A stretch of DNA of 64,000 bases, taken from contig NW_005196094.1 of assembly GCF_000372725.1 (NCBI RefSeq), positions 214,658 to 278,657 on the forward strand. Direction: 5' to 3'. A model generated the notes under the pieces. It made no database searches, was not told the DNA's origin, and was given only the letters and a program-made list of their open reading frames with translations. The position numbers were made by a program, and so were the translations under genes. Position 1 is the stretch's first letter; each line of letters begins with the position of its first letter. The DNA comes from Emiliania huxleyi CCMP1516. Taxonomy: Eukaryota; Haptophyta; Isochrysidales; Noelaerhabdaceae. Positions 10,047-19,943 of the stretch are shown piece after piece.

Positions 10047-11144
10047 ATGATCTTTTTTCTGGCCGTGCCTGCTGCTGCACTCGCGGCCGAGCACAACAGC
10101 AGCCGCCCGAATCCATTGCCCCGTTGTCCCCCTGAGGACGCATCGAGACACCTCCTCGTCTTCCACAGCCGAGGGGAAGGGTCGCATGCCTTCAGTGACA
10201 GCATGGACAACTTGGGATGCGTCAACTTCTTGCGTGGCGAGTATCTTCACGCGAACCCGGACGAGCTGCAAGCCTTCTTTTCAAGTTCGCCTGGCGAATG
10301 GGAGAAGGCGGTAGCGGGCGCCATCCAAAGGTTGATTGAGCAGCCGTCAACAGCATGGGACACGTACGCACGTTCGTATGGCTACGCCGACGCGGAGGCA
10401 TACCACACATCGCGGCTTCGATCGCTAAGACAGCAGCTGCAGGAGTCCGCGCGGGACAACGAACGGCTGGGTTGCCCGTGCACCAGCCGCGGCACTCTTG
10501 TGCGCATGGACTGGCTTGACGGGTCCATCCACTCGTCCAAATCGTGGCGGCGGCGCGAAGCGGAGCACGCGGTCGACGGTCTGTGCCCGCTCCTCGAGGA
10601 GGGCGTACAGCCCGTGTTTCTGGTGCGGGCCGACTTGATGCGCCTTTCGCTCTCCACGTATGGCCGCTTTGTAGATGGGGAGGAGAACAACCCTCAGTTC
10701 ACCATCACCAAAATCGAGCGCAAGGAATACGATCTGGACATCCTCGAGATGGCAGCGTGGGCCAGCGTGGGCCGCTGGCGCACGACGGCGACCATCGTGC
10801 GGGCGCTGCGCGAGCGCTGTAACGTGCGAGCTGCTCTGCACGTTTACGAGGCTTTCGAGGACGCGGACGGACCGCCCGAGGGCATGGCTGAATACTTGCT
10901 CCCATGCTGCGGAGGTCGAGCAAGCGCGTTCGCAACCCGCAACCAGACCACCGTTCGCCGTGCGCACACGCATCGGATCAGCGACTTTGTAAGAAATAGC
11001 GACGCGGTGTATTTTCACTTTGCGACGGCAGCCTACCCGTCGTTCGCCTCGACATTGGCTGAGCAGGGGCTGGAGCTCAGCGAAATCGACAACATTCGTG
11101 AGCTTCCTGCAGCCTGTGCCCCCTCTACCGCTAGGGATTCGTAG
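10047..11144 (+). CDS. Secreted or Golgi sulfotransferase-like protein
   Basis: About 365 residues in one exon. The ATG at 10047 is preferred over an upstream GTG because it starts a clean signal peptide (MIFFLAVPAAALAA). The mature start has LLVFHSRGEGSHAFSDSM, in the place and style of the PAPS 5'-phosphosulfate loop of sulfotransferases (an RSGSS/RTGS-like turn). Near residue 195, PVFLVRADLMRLSLS resembles the 3'-phosphate-binding stretch (LxRxNxxRxxxS). There are paired cysteines (LGCPC, LLPCCGG) and an NQT glycosylation site. These are weak family resemblances; a nucleotide-dependent transferase acting on extracellular glycans is the best guess. Together with the gene at 62136 it is one of two sulfotransferase-like genes here. 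Confidence 0.5.
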   Translation: MIFFLAVPAAALAAEHNSSRPNPLPRCPPEDASRHLLVFHSRGEGSHAFSDSMDNLGCVNFLRGEYLHANPDELQAFFSSSPGEWEKAVAGAIQRLIEQPSTAWDTYARSYGYADAEAYHTSRLRSLRQQLQESARDNERLGCPCTSRGTLVRMDWLDGSIHSSKSWRRREAEHAVDGLCPLLEEGVQPVFLVRADLMRLSLSTYGRFVDGEENNPQFTITKIERKEYDLDILEMAAWASVGRWRTTATIVRALRERCNVRAALHVYEAFEDADGPPEGMAEYLLPCCGGRASAFATRNQTTVRRAHTHRISDFVRNSDAVYFHFATAAYPSFASTLAEQGLELSEIDNIRELPAACAPSTARDS

Positions 11145-11350
11145 CTGCGGCCGCTGTATCTCATGATAATGCTGCGTGTGAGGAGTGACGTGGAGTGAGC
11201 GCGTCCGGGGCGTGTCGCTGTCGGCTCTTTTACGCGACGGGCTCCTACGTCCTAACAAATCGTTGTGAAGATACCTTCACACCAGCAAGGTGGTGCAGGG
11301 CAGGACACATGTCCCATAATCCATCCGTCAGAGTGACCGGTTTCGTTTAT

Positions 11351-13750
11351 TTATTTCGAACATGCGGTCTGTTCGTTCGCCCATCCCCGCAAGCGCAACC
11401 CAAAGAGCCCGCCTCGCTCTGTCACCGCCCACAGCACCGCTGACTGCGACTCGTCCGCGCCTCCACTACTACCCAATCGAACCCACGCCAGCCTGCAAAT
11501 CGCATCCGCGCCACTCAGCCGAACCTCGTGCGGCACATGCTCTGTCGCGCTGCCGTGCGAGGGCGCGATCAGCACGGTGCCGTCTGTTTGCCCACAAGCG
11601 ACCCAGCGGGCACTAGGGCTGAGGCACACACACGACACGGTCGGCGATGTGGCGGTGGCGCTGCCGCCGATTCGACTTGCCAGAGCAGAGTCGACTCCAA
11701 GAGCATCGGCGGCACATGCCCCCCCGGAGAGGTCCCATCGCACGGCACCTAGACGAGTGAGACGGCCTTCGGCTCAGAGGAGTGTCTCACTAGCGGCCAG
11801 CGGGGCCTCGGACGATGCACCACGGGCGCCGTCGGCCAACACCAGCAGCTCTGGGGAACCGATCTGGCGCGATTCGCCAGCCCGCCCGCCCGCATGGAGC
11901 GAGAGATGGCACTCCCCGTGCGCGCCAGCCACGCTCAGGCCGCCAAACGTCATCGGAGGGCCGGCGTCTCTCGTCCCCGCGTCTCTCGTCCTCGGCGGAT
12001 CGGCAGCGTCGGCAGCCAGAGAAGAGCATCGCGGCGCCGGCGCGGCGAGCCACACTCGGGCGAGCCGGCCTACAGCGCGGAGGGGGAGTGGCTCGCCAGC
12101 AGGCGAGCCGCGAAGCGAGCGGCGGCGGCGGCGGCGGTGAGCAGTGGCGGTGAGCAGGCCTGCGGAGCGGGCGGCGCACCAGAGCGCACCCGAGCTCGCT
12201 GAGCTGAGGGAGAGGGAAACAATCTCGTCCGTGCACGGAAGCCGCAAGCTCGGCGGCGGCGGCGGGGCGGCGGCGGCGGCGGGGGAGAAGGAAGTGCTCG
12301 CAATGGCGGGCGGTGAGGGCTCCGGCGGCGGCGGCGGTGGGAGCCACAAGAAGACGCCCGAGTGCATCGAGCCCGCCGCGAGCGCCTCGCCTCTGGGAGA
12401 GTAAGCGAGGGCTCGGACTGTGCTCGGCAGCGGCGCACACGGACTCGACGCGCTGAGCAAGCCTGCGAACAGCGGACGCCGAGCCGCCACGTCAGAGGCG
12501 AGCCGCGCGTGGGGGGCGGGGCGCTGGGGGTCGGTACCGGCACGCGAGACGTGGAGGGGGACGACCGACCGACCGCACGCCGCTGCGGCGCCGCCCGCCG
12601 CTCGACCTCGCGTCGCGGCATCGTCCGCCGCGGCGCCGTCGCCGCGACACGATGCCACCGCCTGCACCGTCGGTCGTCCGTTTGTCCGGTCCGAGTGTTC
12701 GCCGGACAGAAGCAGCGAGTGGAGCGGCGCGGCGGCGGGTGCGGCATCGCTGCGGCGCCGCTCCAGACTCCAGGAACGCACGGCGCCGTCAGCTCCGGAC
12801 GAGAGCAGCGCGCCTGGTTGATAGACTCACTCGTAAGGAACTCATCTTGCTTATCTCTGCACGAGAGCAGCGCGCCGTGCGCGCGCGCGTGCGAGTCGGC
12901 GGAGGGAGGCACGCATGTGGCGAAAGCGAGCGCCTCGCAGCCGCGGTGCGAGCCGCGGAAGCAAATGCGCCCCGTAGAGCCACCCGACTTGTCGCTACCT
13001 GCGCGCTGCCCGCCGCCGCCCTCGCCACCTATTGTTCCGCCCTCTTCCGCCTCCTCGCCCGGCTCGATCAGCACGACGGCACCGGTGTGCGAAGCGACGG
13101 CGGCGAGTCTAGCACCCAAAACGGCGGCGGTGACGCCTCAGTCCCTCTCCTCTTGCCGCTTCCCTCTCACGGCGAAGCGCCCGGTGTCGCTGTCGACAGC
13201 CATGCACGCCACCGGGCCATCGAGCAGCGAGCCTACGTCGGGTCCGGGGGCGGGTCGGGGGCGGTCAGGCCCCGCCCAGAGTTGCGCCGCACGCGCAGAG
13301 CTGCGCGTGCCGGCAGGCCAGGCCGAGAGGCGAGGCCGCTCCCGAGGGGACCCCTCCCGAGGGGACCCCTCCCGAGGGGACCCCTCCCGAGGGGACCCCT
13401 CTAGGCGGGGCGCCTTGCCGGAGCGCGGCGGCAGCGACGCTGCGTCAGCGGCGGGCGGCGATGCGGCGGCCACAAACGGCGGTGCGGCGGGCGGTGGAGC
13501 AGAGGCAGCCGGCAGCGGCAGCCGTGCGCGGTGGGCGACGGCGGGCGATGTGAGCGGCAGAAGCGGCAGCATCGCCTCGGCGTCGAGGGAGGCTGACCCG
13601 TCCGCGAGAGGGCCTCTGCCCGCGTCGAGCCGGACGCCCCGCTCCTCCACCAGCCGGTGCAGCTCGCCGCCGCCGTCTCCGCCGCCGTCGAGCCAGCGGA
13701 AGGTGACATCGCGCAGCCGCGCGTGCGGAACTCCCCGGCGCGTCTCCAGC
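11351..13750 (-). CDS. WD40-repeat protein, multi-exon, 5' end uncertain
   Basis: Read leftwards from 13750. An acceptor after a long pyrimidine tract opens an exon at 13750. A GC-AG intron at 13180-13109 joins VDSDTG to LAAVASHTGAVVLIEPG. A second GC-AG intron at 12875-12814 (62 bases) joins AHGALLS to SGADGAVRSWSLERRR; both joins restore WD40-like blades. More blades follow: VRALAYSPRGEALAAGSMHS near 12380 and VSCVCLSPSARWVACGQTDG near 11620. The last exon stops at 11351. Splicing between 12130 and 11760 was not resolved. Low-complexity Pro/Ala/Arg inserts are frequent. The upstream part of the first exon continues without a stop from sequence that may belong to the TIP41-like gene across the gap. 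WD40 proteins are scaffolds; no specific role is seen. Confidence 0.6.
13342..13403. repeat. 15-bp tandem repeat inside a coding exon
   Basis: Four units of CCGAGGGGACCCCTC. On the minus strand they encode repeated EGSPR in the low-complexity segment of the WD40 gene. The unit length is a multiple of three, so the frame is kept. Confidence 0.9.
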
Positions 13751-13826
13751 CTGCGGGAAAGCCGGGCCGGGCCCGGCCGGGGCCGGGTGGGGGCGGGAAA
13801 GGGGGAAGTTGGGGGGAAGGCCTTTG

Positions 13827-14190
13827 NNNNNNNNNNNNNNNNNNNNNNNNNNNNNNNNNNNNNNNNNNNNNNNNNNNNNNNNNNNNNNNNNNNNNNNNNN
13901 NNNNNNNNNNNNNNNNNNNNNNNNNNNNNNNNNNNNNNNNNNNNNNNNNNNNNNNNNNNNNNNNNNNNNNNNNNNNNNNNNNNNNNNNNNNNNNNNNNNN
14001 NNNNNNNNNNNNNNNNNNNNNNNNNNNNNNNNNNNNNNNNNNNNNNNNNNNNNNNNNNNNNNNNNNNNNNNNNNNNNNNNNNNNNNNNNNNNNNNNNNNN
14101 NNNNNNNNNNNNNNNNNNNNNNNNNNNNNNNNNNNNNNNNNNNNNNNNNNNNNNNNNNNNNNNNNNNNNNNNNNNNNNNNNNNNNNNNNN
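13827..14190. other. Assembly gap (364 N)
   Basis: A run of N. The flanks are GC-rich (G-runs on the plus strand left of the gap), which probably blocked sequencing. The gap interrupts the minus-strand TIP41-like gene. Confidence 1.
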
Positions 14191-14805
14191 GCACAACCCC
14201 GCGGCCCCGGCGCCGGCGCGTGCGGTGCCGAAGTAGCCCACCGGGTTGTAGCACCAGTCCCACTCCTCCCGCCGCGTGTACTCCTCGGCTCCCGACGCGA
14301 ACACCGCCTCTGCGTTTTGCTCTGCATCGACGTCCCAACCGCTCCACGCGGGCCGGCCGGCGCGGCGGTCGTCGATGGCAGCCAGCGAAGCACGTGCCCA
14401 CGCGGCGAGGGCGGCGAGCGGCTCGAAGGCGAGGTGCACAGCCGATGGTGCATGCGAGAGCTCCACCCACGAGCCGCCGAAGACCTTTTCCGGCAGGTGC
14501 ATCCGCACGCCCGAAAACACGACCAGGACGCAGCCACATGCCGAGGACGCGTCCTCGTCCAGAGGCACGTCGCCACGCACGGCCCACCACGGCGGCGAGC
14601 CGTCATTGACGGCGGCGCGGGTCGCTCGAGCCAACGATCGAGCGGCGCACTTGCCTAGTGCCGGCCCTGTCGAGAGTCGGAGGCTCCAGCCTCCGCCAAG
14701 ACTGTGCTCCGTCGCGCACCGCTTCTTCTTGCCGCCGACGCTGCTGCTGCCGCTGCCGCTGGCAGCGCCGATCTCCACCGCTGCGCCCCACTTGACACGA
14801 CCCAT
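14191..14805 (-). CDS. TIP41-like (TIPRL) protein, interrupted by the gap
   Basis: About 205 residues are visible from the ATG at 14805 leftwards to the gap. The segment MHLPEKVFGGSWVELSHAPS followed by AVHLAFEPLAALAAWA matches the TIP41 core, where family members read LPEMxFGxNxLxIxHxPSGxxxxFNxxDAL. Further on, REEWDWCYNPVGYFGT corresponds to the family's KPFDWTYTTDYKGT. TIP41/TIPRL binds PP2A-type phosphatase catalytic subunits and acts in TOR and stress signalling in the cytosol. The C-terminal half lies in the gap or just beyond it: the exon opening at 13750 begins GVPHARLRDVTFRWLDGG, which could be the family's VRLRDTR-type end. An ATG at 14850 upstream in frame is possible but less typical. 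Confidence 0.75.
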
Positions 14806-15074
14806 GCGAGCGCAAGAATTCTTAAGACACAAGCCTCTCTCACAGCACAAGAAATCTCTCGCGGACTGGCACTAACCCCGCGCGAAAGAATTTTACAACT
14901 CAACTCCCTCGCATGACACTGAGGGCCCAACTTGAGAATCGTGCTTTTGGGGTGAGGTCGTTTCGTGTGAGGTTGGGTTGTTTGAATGGGTTGTTCCAAG
15001 TGAGGTTAGGTCGTCGGCGCGAAGGGCCTGTGGGGTGTCAGTGATTTCGCCAAGTCGGGGCGCTCGGGCCGTCG

Positions 15075-15330
15075 GGGTCGAGAAAGAAATCTTCGCCAAT
15101 CGCCCCTGCGCCCTGGGAGCTGGGTGCGAGGCGGCATGGAAGGTCGCTGCGAGAATTGGCGAGAGACTGCAAAGAGAGATAGCCTTAGGAAGAGGTAGGT
15201 AGACGCCCGAGGGTGGGCGACGGCTAGCACCACACTCCTCTCCTTAAAATCCCTGTGTGGTGGCGGCGTGCCGTCCTCCCATCCCTCCCTTGGCTCGTCT
15301 GGATTCTTTCTTTCTTTCTTTATTATAAGA
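15075..15330 (+). repeat. (TTTC)n-tailed repeat, family A, plus orientation
   Basis: The coding end WKVAARIGERLQREIALGRG is followed by GCACCACACTCCTCTCC, TTAAAATCCCTGTGTGGTGG, a CCATCCCTCCC block and a TTTCTTTCTTTC tail. The same peptide (KVAARIGEKLRR) ends the longer ORF of the copy at 46.2-46.9 kb, showing that the short copies are 5'-truncated 3' ends. Confidence 0.8.
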
Positions 15331-15465
15331 GGGGAAGGCGGGCTCCGCAGCCGCTGCCCAACCAGCGGAAAGCGAGAGCCGGGAGGAGGACCGGGAGGAG
15401 AGGGGAGCCCCTCCGAATCGAGGGTGGGGAGGCCGAACGGATGGTCCGCTAGGGGAAACCCAAAG

Positions 15466-15650
15466 CGCAGACCAACCCTCGGAGACCCGTGTTCACTTTA
15501 CGGCCCTTTCCCTGCGAACGCGCACCCCCCAGGGCTAGGGCTCTCTTGCCCGCAACCCGATATCGATCATCCGGCCCGCTGGGTGCGCTTCTTAGCTCCC
15601 CGGCCCTGGATGTGAGGTTGATGACTGCACTCCAAGTGCTCCAAGTGCCC
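15466..15650 (+). repeat. Dispersed 175-base repeat
   Basis: Nearly identical to 61298-61474 over the whole length (ACCAACCCTCGGAGACCCGT through ACTCCAAGTGCTCCAAGT). Related, more diverged copies are at 26080-26255 and, inverted, at 3630-3785. Confidence 0.9.
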
Positions 15651-16422
15651 CTACCTCGCACGACACTGGGCACGGGACTGGCGCGCACTGGCACTAACAC
15701 AGCGCGAAAGAATTTTAGAACCCAACTCCCTCGCATGACACTGGGCACGCGGCACGGGACTGGCGCGCACTGCGCGAAAGAATTTCGCCGCCGCCATCCT
15801 CGCCGCCTCGCTCGATCGCGATCTGCTCTCTCGAGAGCGACTGGTCACGCTCGAGCGACGCGCTGGTCGCCTGCAGGACGACGACCGGGTGCGGCGCATC
15901 GCCGGCCCGTCTTCGCTCCTGCCGGCGCCGTCGCTCCGTGACCGTGTAGTCTCCCGGCGGAGGCATCGCGTTTCGAGCCACAACGGACTGCGCGCTCCGC
16001 ATTTCGGACCACCAAAACTCGCCGACCCAGGTCCAGGTCCAGGCCCAGGTCCAAACAAGTTTGCGCCCGGCCCTCTAGCGCCGCGCACTGGCCCCGGCTG
16101 CGTCCCCGCGCGGCCTGCACGATGGCGTGGTGCCCGCCCTCCACCCACCTCCCCGCGAGGGGCCGCTCCGGGGCGACCCGGCCGCCCTCCGACCACACTG
16201 TACTGTTACTATCATTTAACAGTACGGATCTCCACCTACAAGTACAAGTACACTCGAGGCGCGGGGCGACGAATGCACACATCTGCCGGGGGGCAGTCAG
16301 GAGGCAGTGAATGGCTTGCACCCGATGGATGAGCGATGTAGATCAGCCCCACCGGGTCGTTTTGTGCGATTGCGCCTCCACCAGCCTCCCCAGTCACGTC
16401 CACAGCTTTGTGAGGGAGGGTG

Positions 16423-16565
16423 TAGAGGATGTAGAGTGTAGAGCGCTGTAGAGCTGTAGAGCTGTAGAGCGCTCTGGAGCGCTGTAGAGTCAGATGTAGA
16501 GCTCTACATCCGGCGCGTGACGGACCGCCGCAGATGTAGAGCGCTGAAGAGGCGCTCTACAGCGT
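16423..16565 (-). repeat. TGTAGAG word array (reverse of 1020-1190)
   Basis: Dense TGTAGAG/GCGCTGTAGAG words that turn, at about 16500, into the complementary orientation (GAGCTCTACATC), so the array's end can fold back on itself. Confidence 0.8.
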
Positions 16566-16599
16566 GAAATATCTACAGGCGACGCCGAGCCTGCCGCTG

Positions 16600-17024
16600 C
16601 TCTCGAGTGGCAGGGTAGGGCGGCGGCGGCGGAGCGCGCAGAGGCGCCTCGGACGGCACCGGCTGGAGCCGGCAGCGAGCGACGGTGAACGGATATTCAC
16701 GGACGAGGAGCTCGTCTTCCGCGAGCTCTTCTACTCGTATGTCGGCGGCTTCGACCCCAGCAGCGCGTTTGACGGCGAGGTCAAGGCGGGCTGGCTCGAC
16801 GAGCTGCTGCCGCCTTTCAGAGCTGCTCGCCGAATCGACGTCTCGATCGGCTCGAGGCGGGCGCTCTCACCGGGCACAACACGTACCTGGACGTGCCCGG
16901 CTCGGAGCTAGAGGCGGCGTGGCCGGCCATCGAGGCCACGCTGGCCGCCCCCGAGTACAGGGAGTCCACCGACCGAGAGCACCGTGCTGCGAGCCTGTCG
17001 CTGTCCCTTGTGAGGTAGGAGCAC
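16600..17024 (+). pseudogene. Unrecognised frameshifted coding remnant
   Basis: One frame reads FTDEELVFRELFYSYVGG, then FDPSSAFDGEVKAGWLDE up to about 16820. Another then reads LTGHNTYLDVPGSELEAAW and PEYRESTDREHRAASLSLS to a stop at 17024. Both have good amino-acid composition, but a two-base shift near 16815 separates them and no plausible intron fits. The last 60 bases are similar to the 5' part of family B repeats (38700-38740, 49815), so this could be the coding part of that element. I do not recognise the protein. Confidence 0.35.
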
Positions 17025-17044
17025 AGGGGAGAACTGTCTGATCC

Positions 17045-17345
17045 TCCCACTGCGCGAAGGCTCTAGCGCCACACTCCTCTCCTTAATTAAAATCCCTAAG
17101 CTCGCAAGGGCGGAGGCGGAGGTTGAGCGCCTCCTCAGATTTTGGCCCCTCGAGTTTATCGAGCTCTCCTCGCGCAAGGACGACTCTCTGACGCCCACTG
17201 CGATCATTTGCCGCCAAGTCATATCATTGCTCAGGTCCACTCTCTCTTCGAACACTTGTACCTCCACCGCCTCGCACCCGTAATGGCAGATTTCTTTCTC
17301 TTCCCGACGGCCGAGCGCCCCCGACTTGGCGAAATCACTGACCTT
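17045..17345. repeat. Rearranged fragments of the family A element
   Basis: A plus-oriented scrap (CCACACTCCTCTCC around 17070) directly abuts a minus-oriented coding scrap (17105-17345). The latter encodes VEVQVFEERVDLSNDM, matching VEVQVLETRVDLSNDM of the 46.5-kb copy. The pieces are head to head, so at least two insertion or inversion events are implied. Confidence 0.7.
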
Positions 17346-17383
17346 GTATCGCACTGGGCCAGCCTCTGTGTCGACACCGCAGC

Positions 17384-18593
17384 ATGCCACCTTCCTCCGA
17401 CCAACTAGCCGTGCTCGACGCTGCGCACGAGGCGTTGCCCGTTGAACTCGTTGAGGTGCGCCCGGGGCGCACGCTCGCAATCCACTCGCAGCCGCGGCCG
17501 GGCGCAGAGCAGACAGTCCTCTTCGTGCACGGCTCTTGCGGCTCTCTTTTGCAGTGGAAGGACCAGATTGCGCTCGCGGCCAAGGAACGGGCCGTGGTGG
17601 CGTTTGACACGTTCGGGTGCGGGCGCTCGCCGAAGCCTCCCGAGTGGGACGCCTACTCTTTCGCAGAGCTGCGGGACGACCTAGCTGCGGTGTTGGCCCG
17701 CTTCTCGGTGCCGGGAAGGACGATGGTGGTTGTCGCGCACTCGGCCGGTTGCAGCTTGGCACTCGCTGTCGCAGCGGCGAGCCTCGCCTCGACGCCTCCC
17801 GGCCCGCCAATCGACGGGCTCTGCCTGATGGGCGCCTTCGCCGAGCCGCCTCGCGTTCCGAGCATCTTCTACCTGCCAACCTTCGTGCTCAGCCTGATGC
17901 AACCCCGCCTCTCCGCCGGCTTCGAGGCGCTCGCACTGCACGCGGACACGCGCGCCGGCAAGACGGCCGCCCGGCGCTACCTGCTCGGGCTGGCGCCGGC
18001 TGTCAACGCCGCCAACGATATGTTCATGTGCAAGGCGTACTACCGGCAGCTCTCTGCGCCTAGCAAGGAGGAGATACAGAGCGTCGGGGCGGAGGTGCCG
18101 TGCCTGCTGATCGCGGGCGAGGACGACGCGCTCGTGCCGCCCGAGAGCACCGCGGAGCTCCACGCGCTCCTCTCCTCCGGCGCCTAGCCCTAACCCTAAC
18201 CCTAACCCTGACCCTAACCCTAACCCTAACCCTAACCCCAACCCTAGCCCTAGCCCTGACCCTACCCCTACACGCTCTCCTCTCCTCCTGCGCGGCGACC
18301 CGTCCGCCCAAACACCCGCCCGCAACCGGCTCCCCCTCTCCACCCCACGGGACCCTCCCGCCGCCTCCCTCGCCGGCTCAGGCGCCCCGTCCGAGATGCA
18401 CTCGGTGCGGGCCACGTCGCACCAGCTCATGCAGGAGGACCCCGAGGCTGTCAACGCCCTCCTTGGCGCCTTTCTGCAGAGCGTGTACGCGCGTCCAAAG
18501 CCGAAGAAGACGGCAAAGGCGCGCGCGTCCGCCGTGCCCGACAAGTCCTTTGCCAGCCAGACCCGCTTCTCGAGCCTGCCCTCCGAGGAGTAG
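17384..18593 (+). CDS. Alpha/beta-hydrolase, two exons
   Basis: Exon 1 is 17384-18179, then a GC-AG intron (18180-18381), then exon 2 to 18593; total about 335 residues. The join gives LLSSGAPSEMHSVRATSHQL in frame. Seen: the oxyanion strand VLFVHGSCG, the nucleophile elbow VVAHSAGCS (Ser), the acid strand LLIAGEDDALVPP (Asp), and the catalytic His in ATSHQLMQEDPEAVN, which lies only in exon 2. All three catalytic residues are therefore present once the intron is removed. Substrate unknown; the core resembles small esterase/epoxide-hydrolase-type members. There is no obvious targeting signal, and the C-terminus is Lys-rich. The intron carries an interstitial telomere-like repeat. The upstream 300 bases are repeat fragments, so the promoter may lie inside repeat DNA. 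Confidence 0.82.
18186..18268 (+). repeat. Interstitial telomere-like (CCCTAA)n inside an intron
   Basis: About 13 units of CCCTAA with variants CCCTGA, CCCCAA and CCCTAG, lying entirely in the intron 18180-18381. TTAGGG is the common telomere unit of many algae; here it is internal, not a chromosome end, since genes continue on both sides. Confidence 0.95.
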
Positions 18594-18912
18594 TCGCCCA
18601 CCGATTCGAGCCAGCCCTGCCAGCTGGCGCGGGACCCGGGGCGAGGGGTACCGGCATTTTGAGGCCGCATGGGGCGGCGAGAGAGCGCTCGGATGGTGAA
18701 CGCGGCAGTCGCGGGGAGCCACCCCACGGTAAGCTCGTCGAGCAACTGTCGCCGGTGTTTTGGTGTGTGGGGGGTCGCTACACGGTGTGTTCACACAACA
18801 TCAATTTGGTCAAACTCGGCGGTTTTCCGGCCTGCTGTCCAATTGCAGTACCAACGAGTAGCGGACGGGTGGCGACCGCCATTTGCCCTGCACACTGGCC
18901 GCCCTCCACGTA

Positions 18913-19943
18913 ATGACGGGCTACTGGGGAGAGGTGGACGCGCTACACACGTTCTGCGAGCCAAACTACGCCTCCTCCGCATTCGTAGCCGAATTCTGGA
19001 ACTCACTCGGCAGCGCAGTTTACTGCTTTGCGGCCCTCTCCGGACTCGTGTCAACGGTGCCGAGCCCACTTTCCAGCGCCCTGACACACGCCACTGCCAC
19101 CCTAGTCTAGCGACTCGTGGTCAGCGCCCGGCCATGTCACGTTAGGCGGGGATGGTGTGGCAAGTGAGGTGCGGGTGGTGGGCGCTGCTGCTCACCGGGC
19201 TGGGCAGCATCACTTTCCACGGAACCATGTGAGCCTCGCTGCCGCCTTAGGCCGGCTCTGGGGACCTGCCCGCATTTGCCGCCCACTTGACACTGGGCGT
19301 CACGCGCGCATCCGACAGGAGGTACAACGCTGAGCTCCTCGACGAGCTACCGATGCTGCAGTTGATCGCCTGCGCCACCCTTGCTGCCGACGGCGCTCAC
19401 CCCTGGACAAGGACGCCCCGCGGGCGGGCTCTGCTGCTGGGAGGCATGGCCGCCTCGCTGGGCGGCCTCACGGCTGCCTACCTGTACACTCGTACCTTCT
19501 ACCTCTTCGTCACCGGCTTCACGCTCAGCGTTTTGCTCCTCTTCGCGCTCGGCCTCGCGATGGAGTCCTGCTCGCCGGCTGTCGGCTACTGCCGTGTGCG
19601 GGCGATCGGCTGCATCGCCCTCGGGCGCATCGCCTGGGAGATTGAGGAGCGCTTCTGCGCCGCGATGCCGACGCTATGGCCGCTGCACAACGTGTGGCAC
19701 CTCCTGAGCTGCGCCGCGGCTGTCTACATGCTCCTCTGCCTGTACTACTATCGCCTCGAGGCACGCCCCCTCCTACCCCCTCTTTGCCCGGCCCAGTCCC
19801 AACACCGCGGCCGCCCCACACCACCTGCCGGACCCAAAAGGTGCTCGGCGCCGGCGGCCTCTACGGTGGCACGCAGCAGCGCGGCACCTCCTTCCTTCCC
19901 AAGCCGCTCGCCATCAGAGCCAACATCCACCACGAGGCTGTGA
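18913..19943 (+). CDS. Alkaline ceramidase (ACER/YPC1 family), at least three exons
   Basis: Exon 1 from 18913 encodes MTGYWGEVDALHTFCEPNY and SSAFVAEFWNSLGS, the conserved family start (GYWG...DWCE.NY....IAEFWNT). Exon 2 (about 19165-19228) encodes WWALLLTGLGSITFHGT, with the catalytic S/H of GxGSxxFH. A GT-AG intron at 19229-19321 joins it in phase to exon 3, YNAELLDELPMLQL, the next conserved block (LLDELPM). Then come membrane segments, WEIEERFC, and PLHNVWHLLSCAAAVYML, which carries the last zinc histidine region. The enzyme hydrolyses (dihydro/phyto)ceramide in ER/Golgi membranes. The exon 1/2 junction was not fixed, and the tail beyond about 19770 may be another intron; a second frame to 20149 is open. 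Confidence 0.85.

Larger units (their letters stand above)
14806..16560. other. Intergenic, mosaic of dispersed repeats
   Basis: Several repeat pieces are packed here: a segment at 14863-14925 that recurs at 15689-15750 (CGCGAAAGAATTTTA and CAACTCCCTCGCATGACACT shared), a family A element (15075-15330), the 175-base repeat (15466-15650), GGTCCA hexamers (16027-16050) and the TGTAGAG array (16423-16565). No gene is recognised. Confidence 0.65.

Noticed and set aside
18060-18311. Minus-strand Gly/Leu and Arg/Val repeat proteins
   Set aside because: They are translations of the telomere-like repeat inside the intron of the plus-strand hydrolase.
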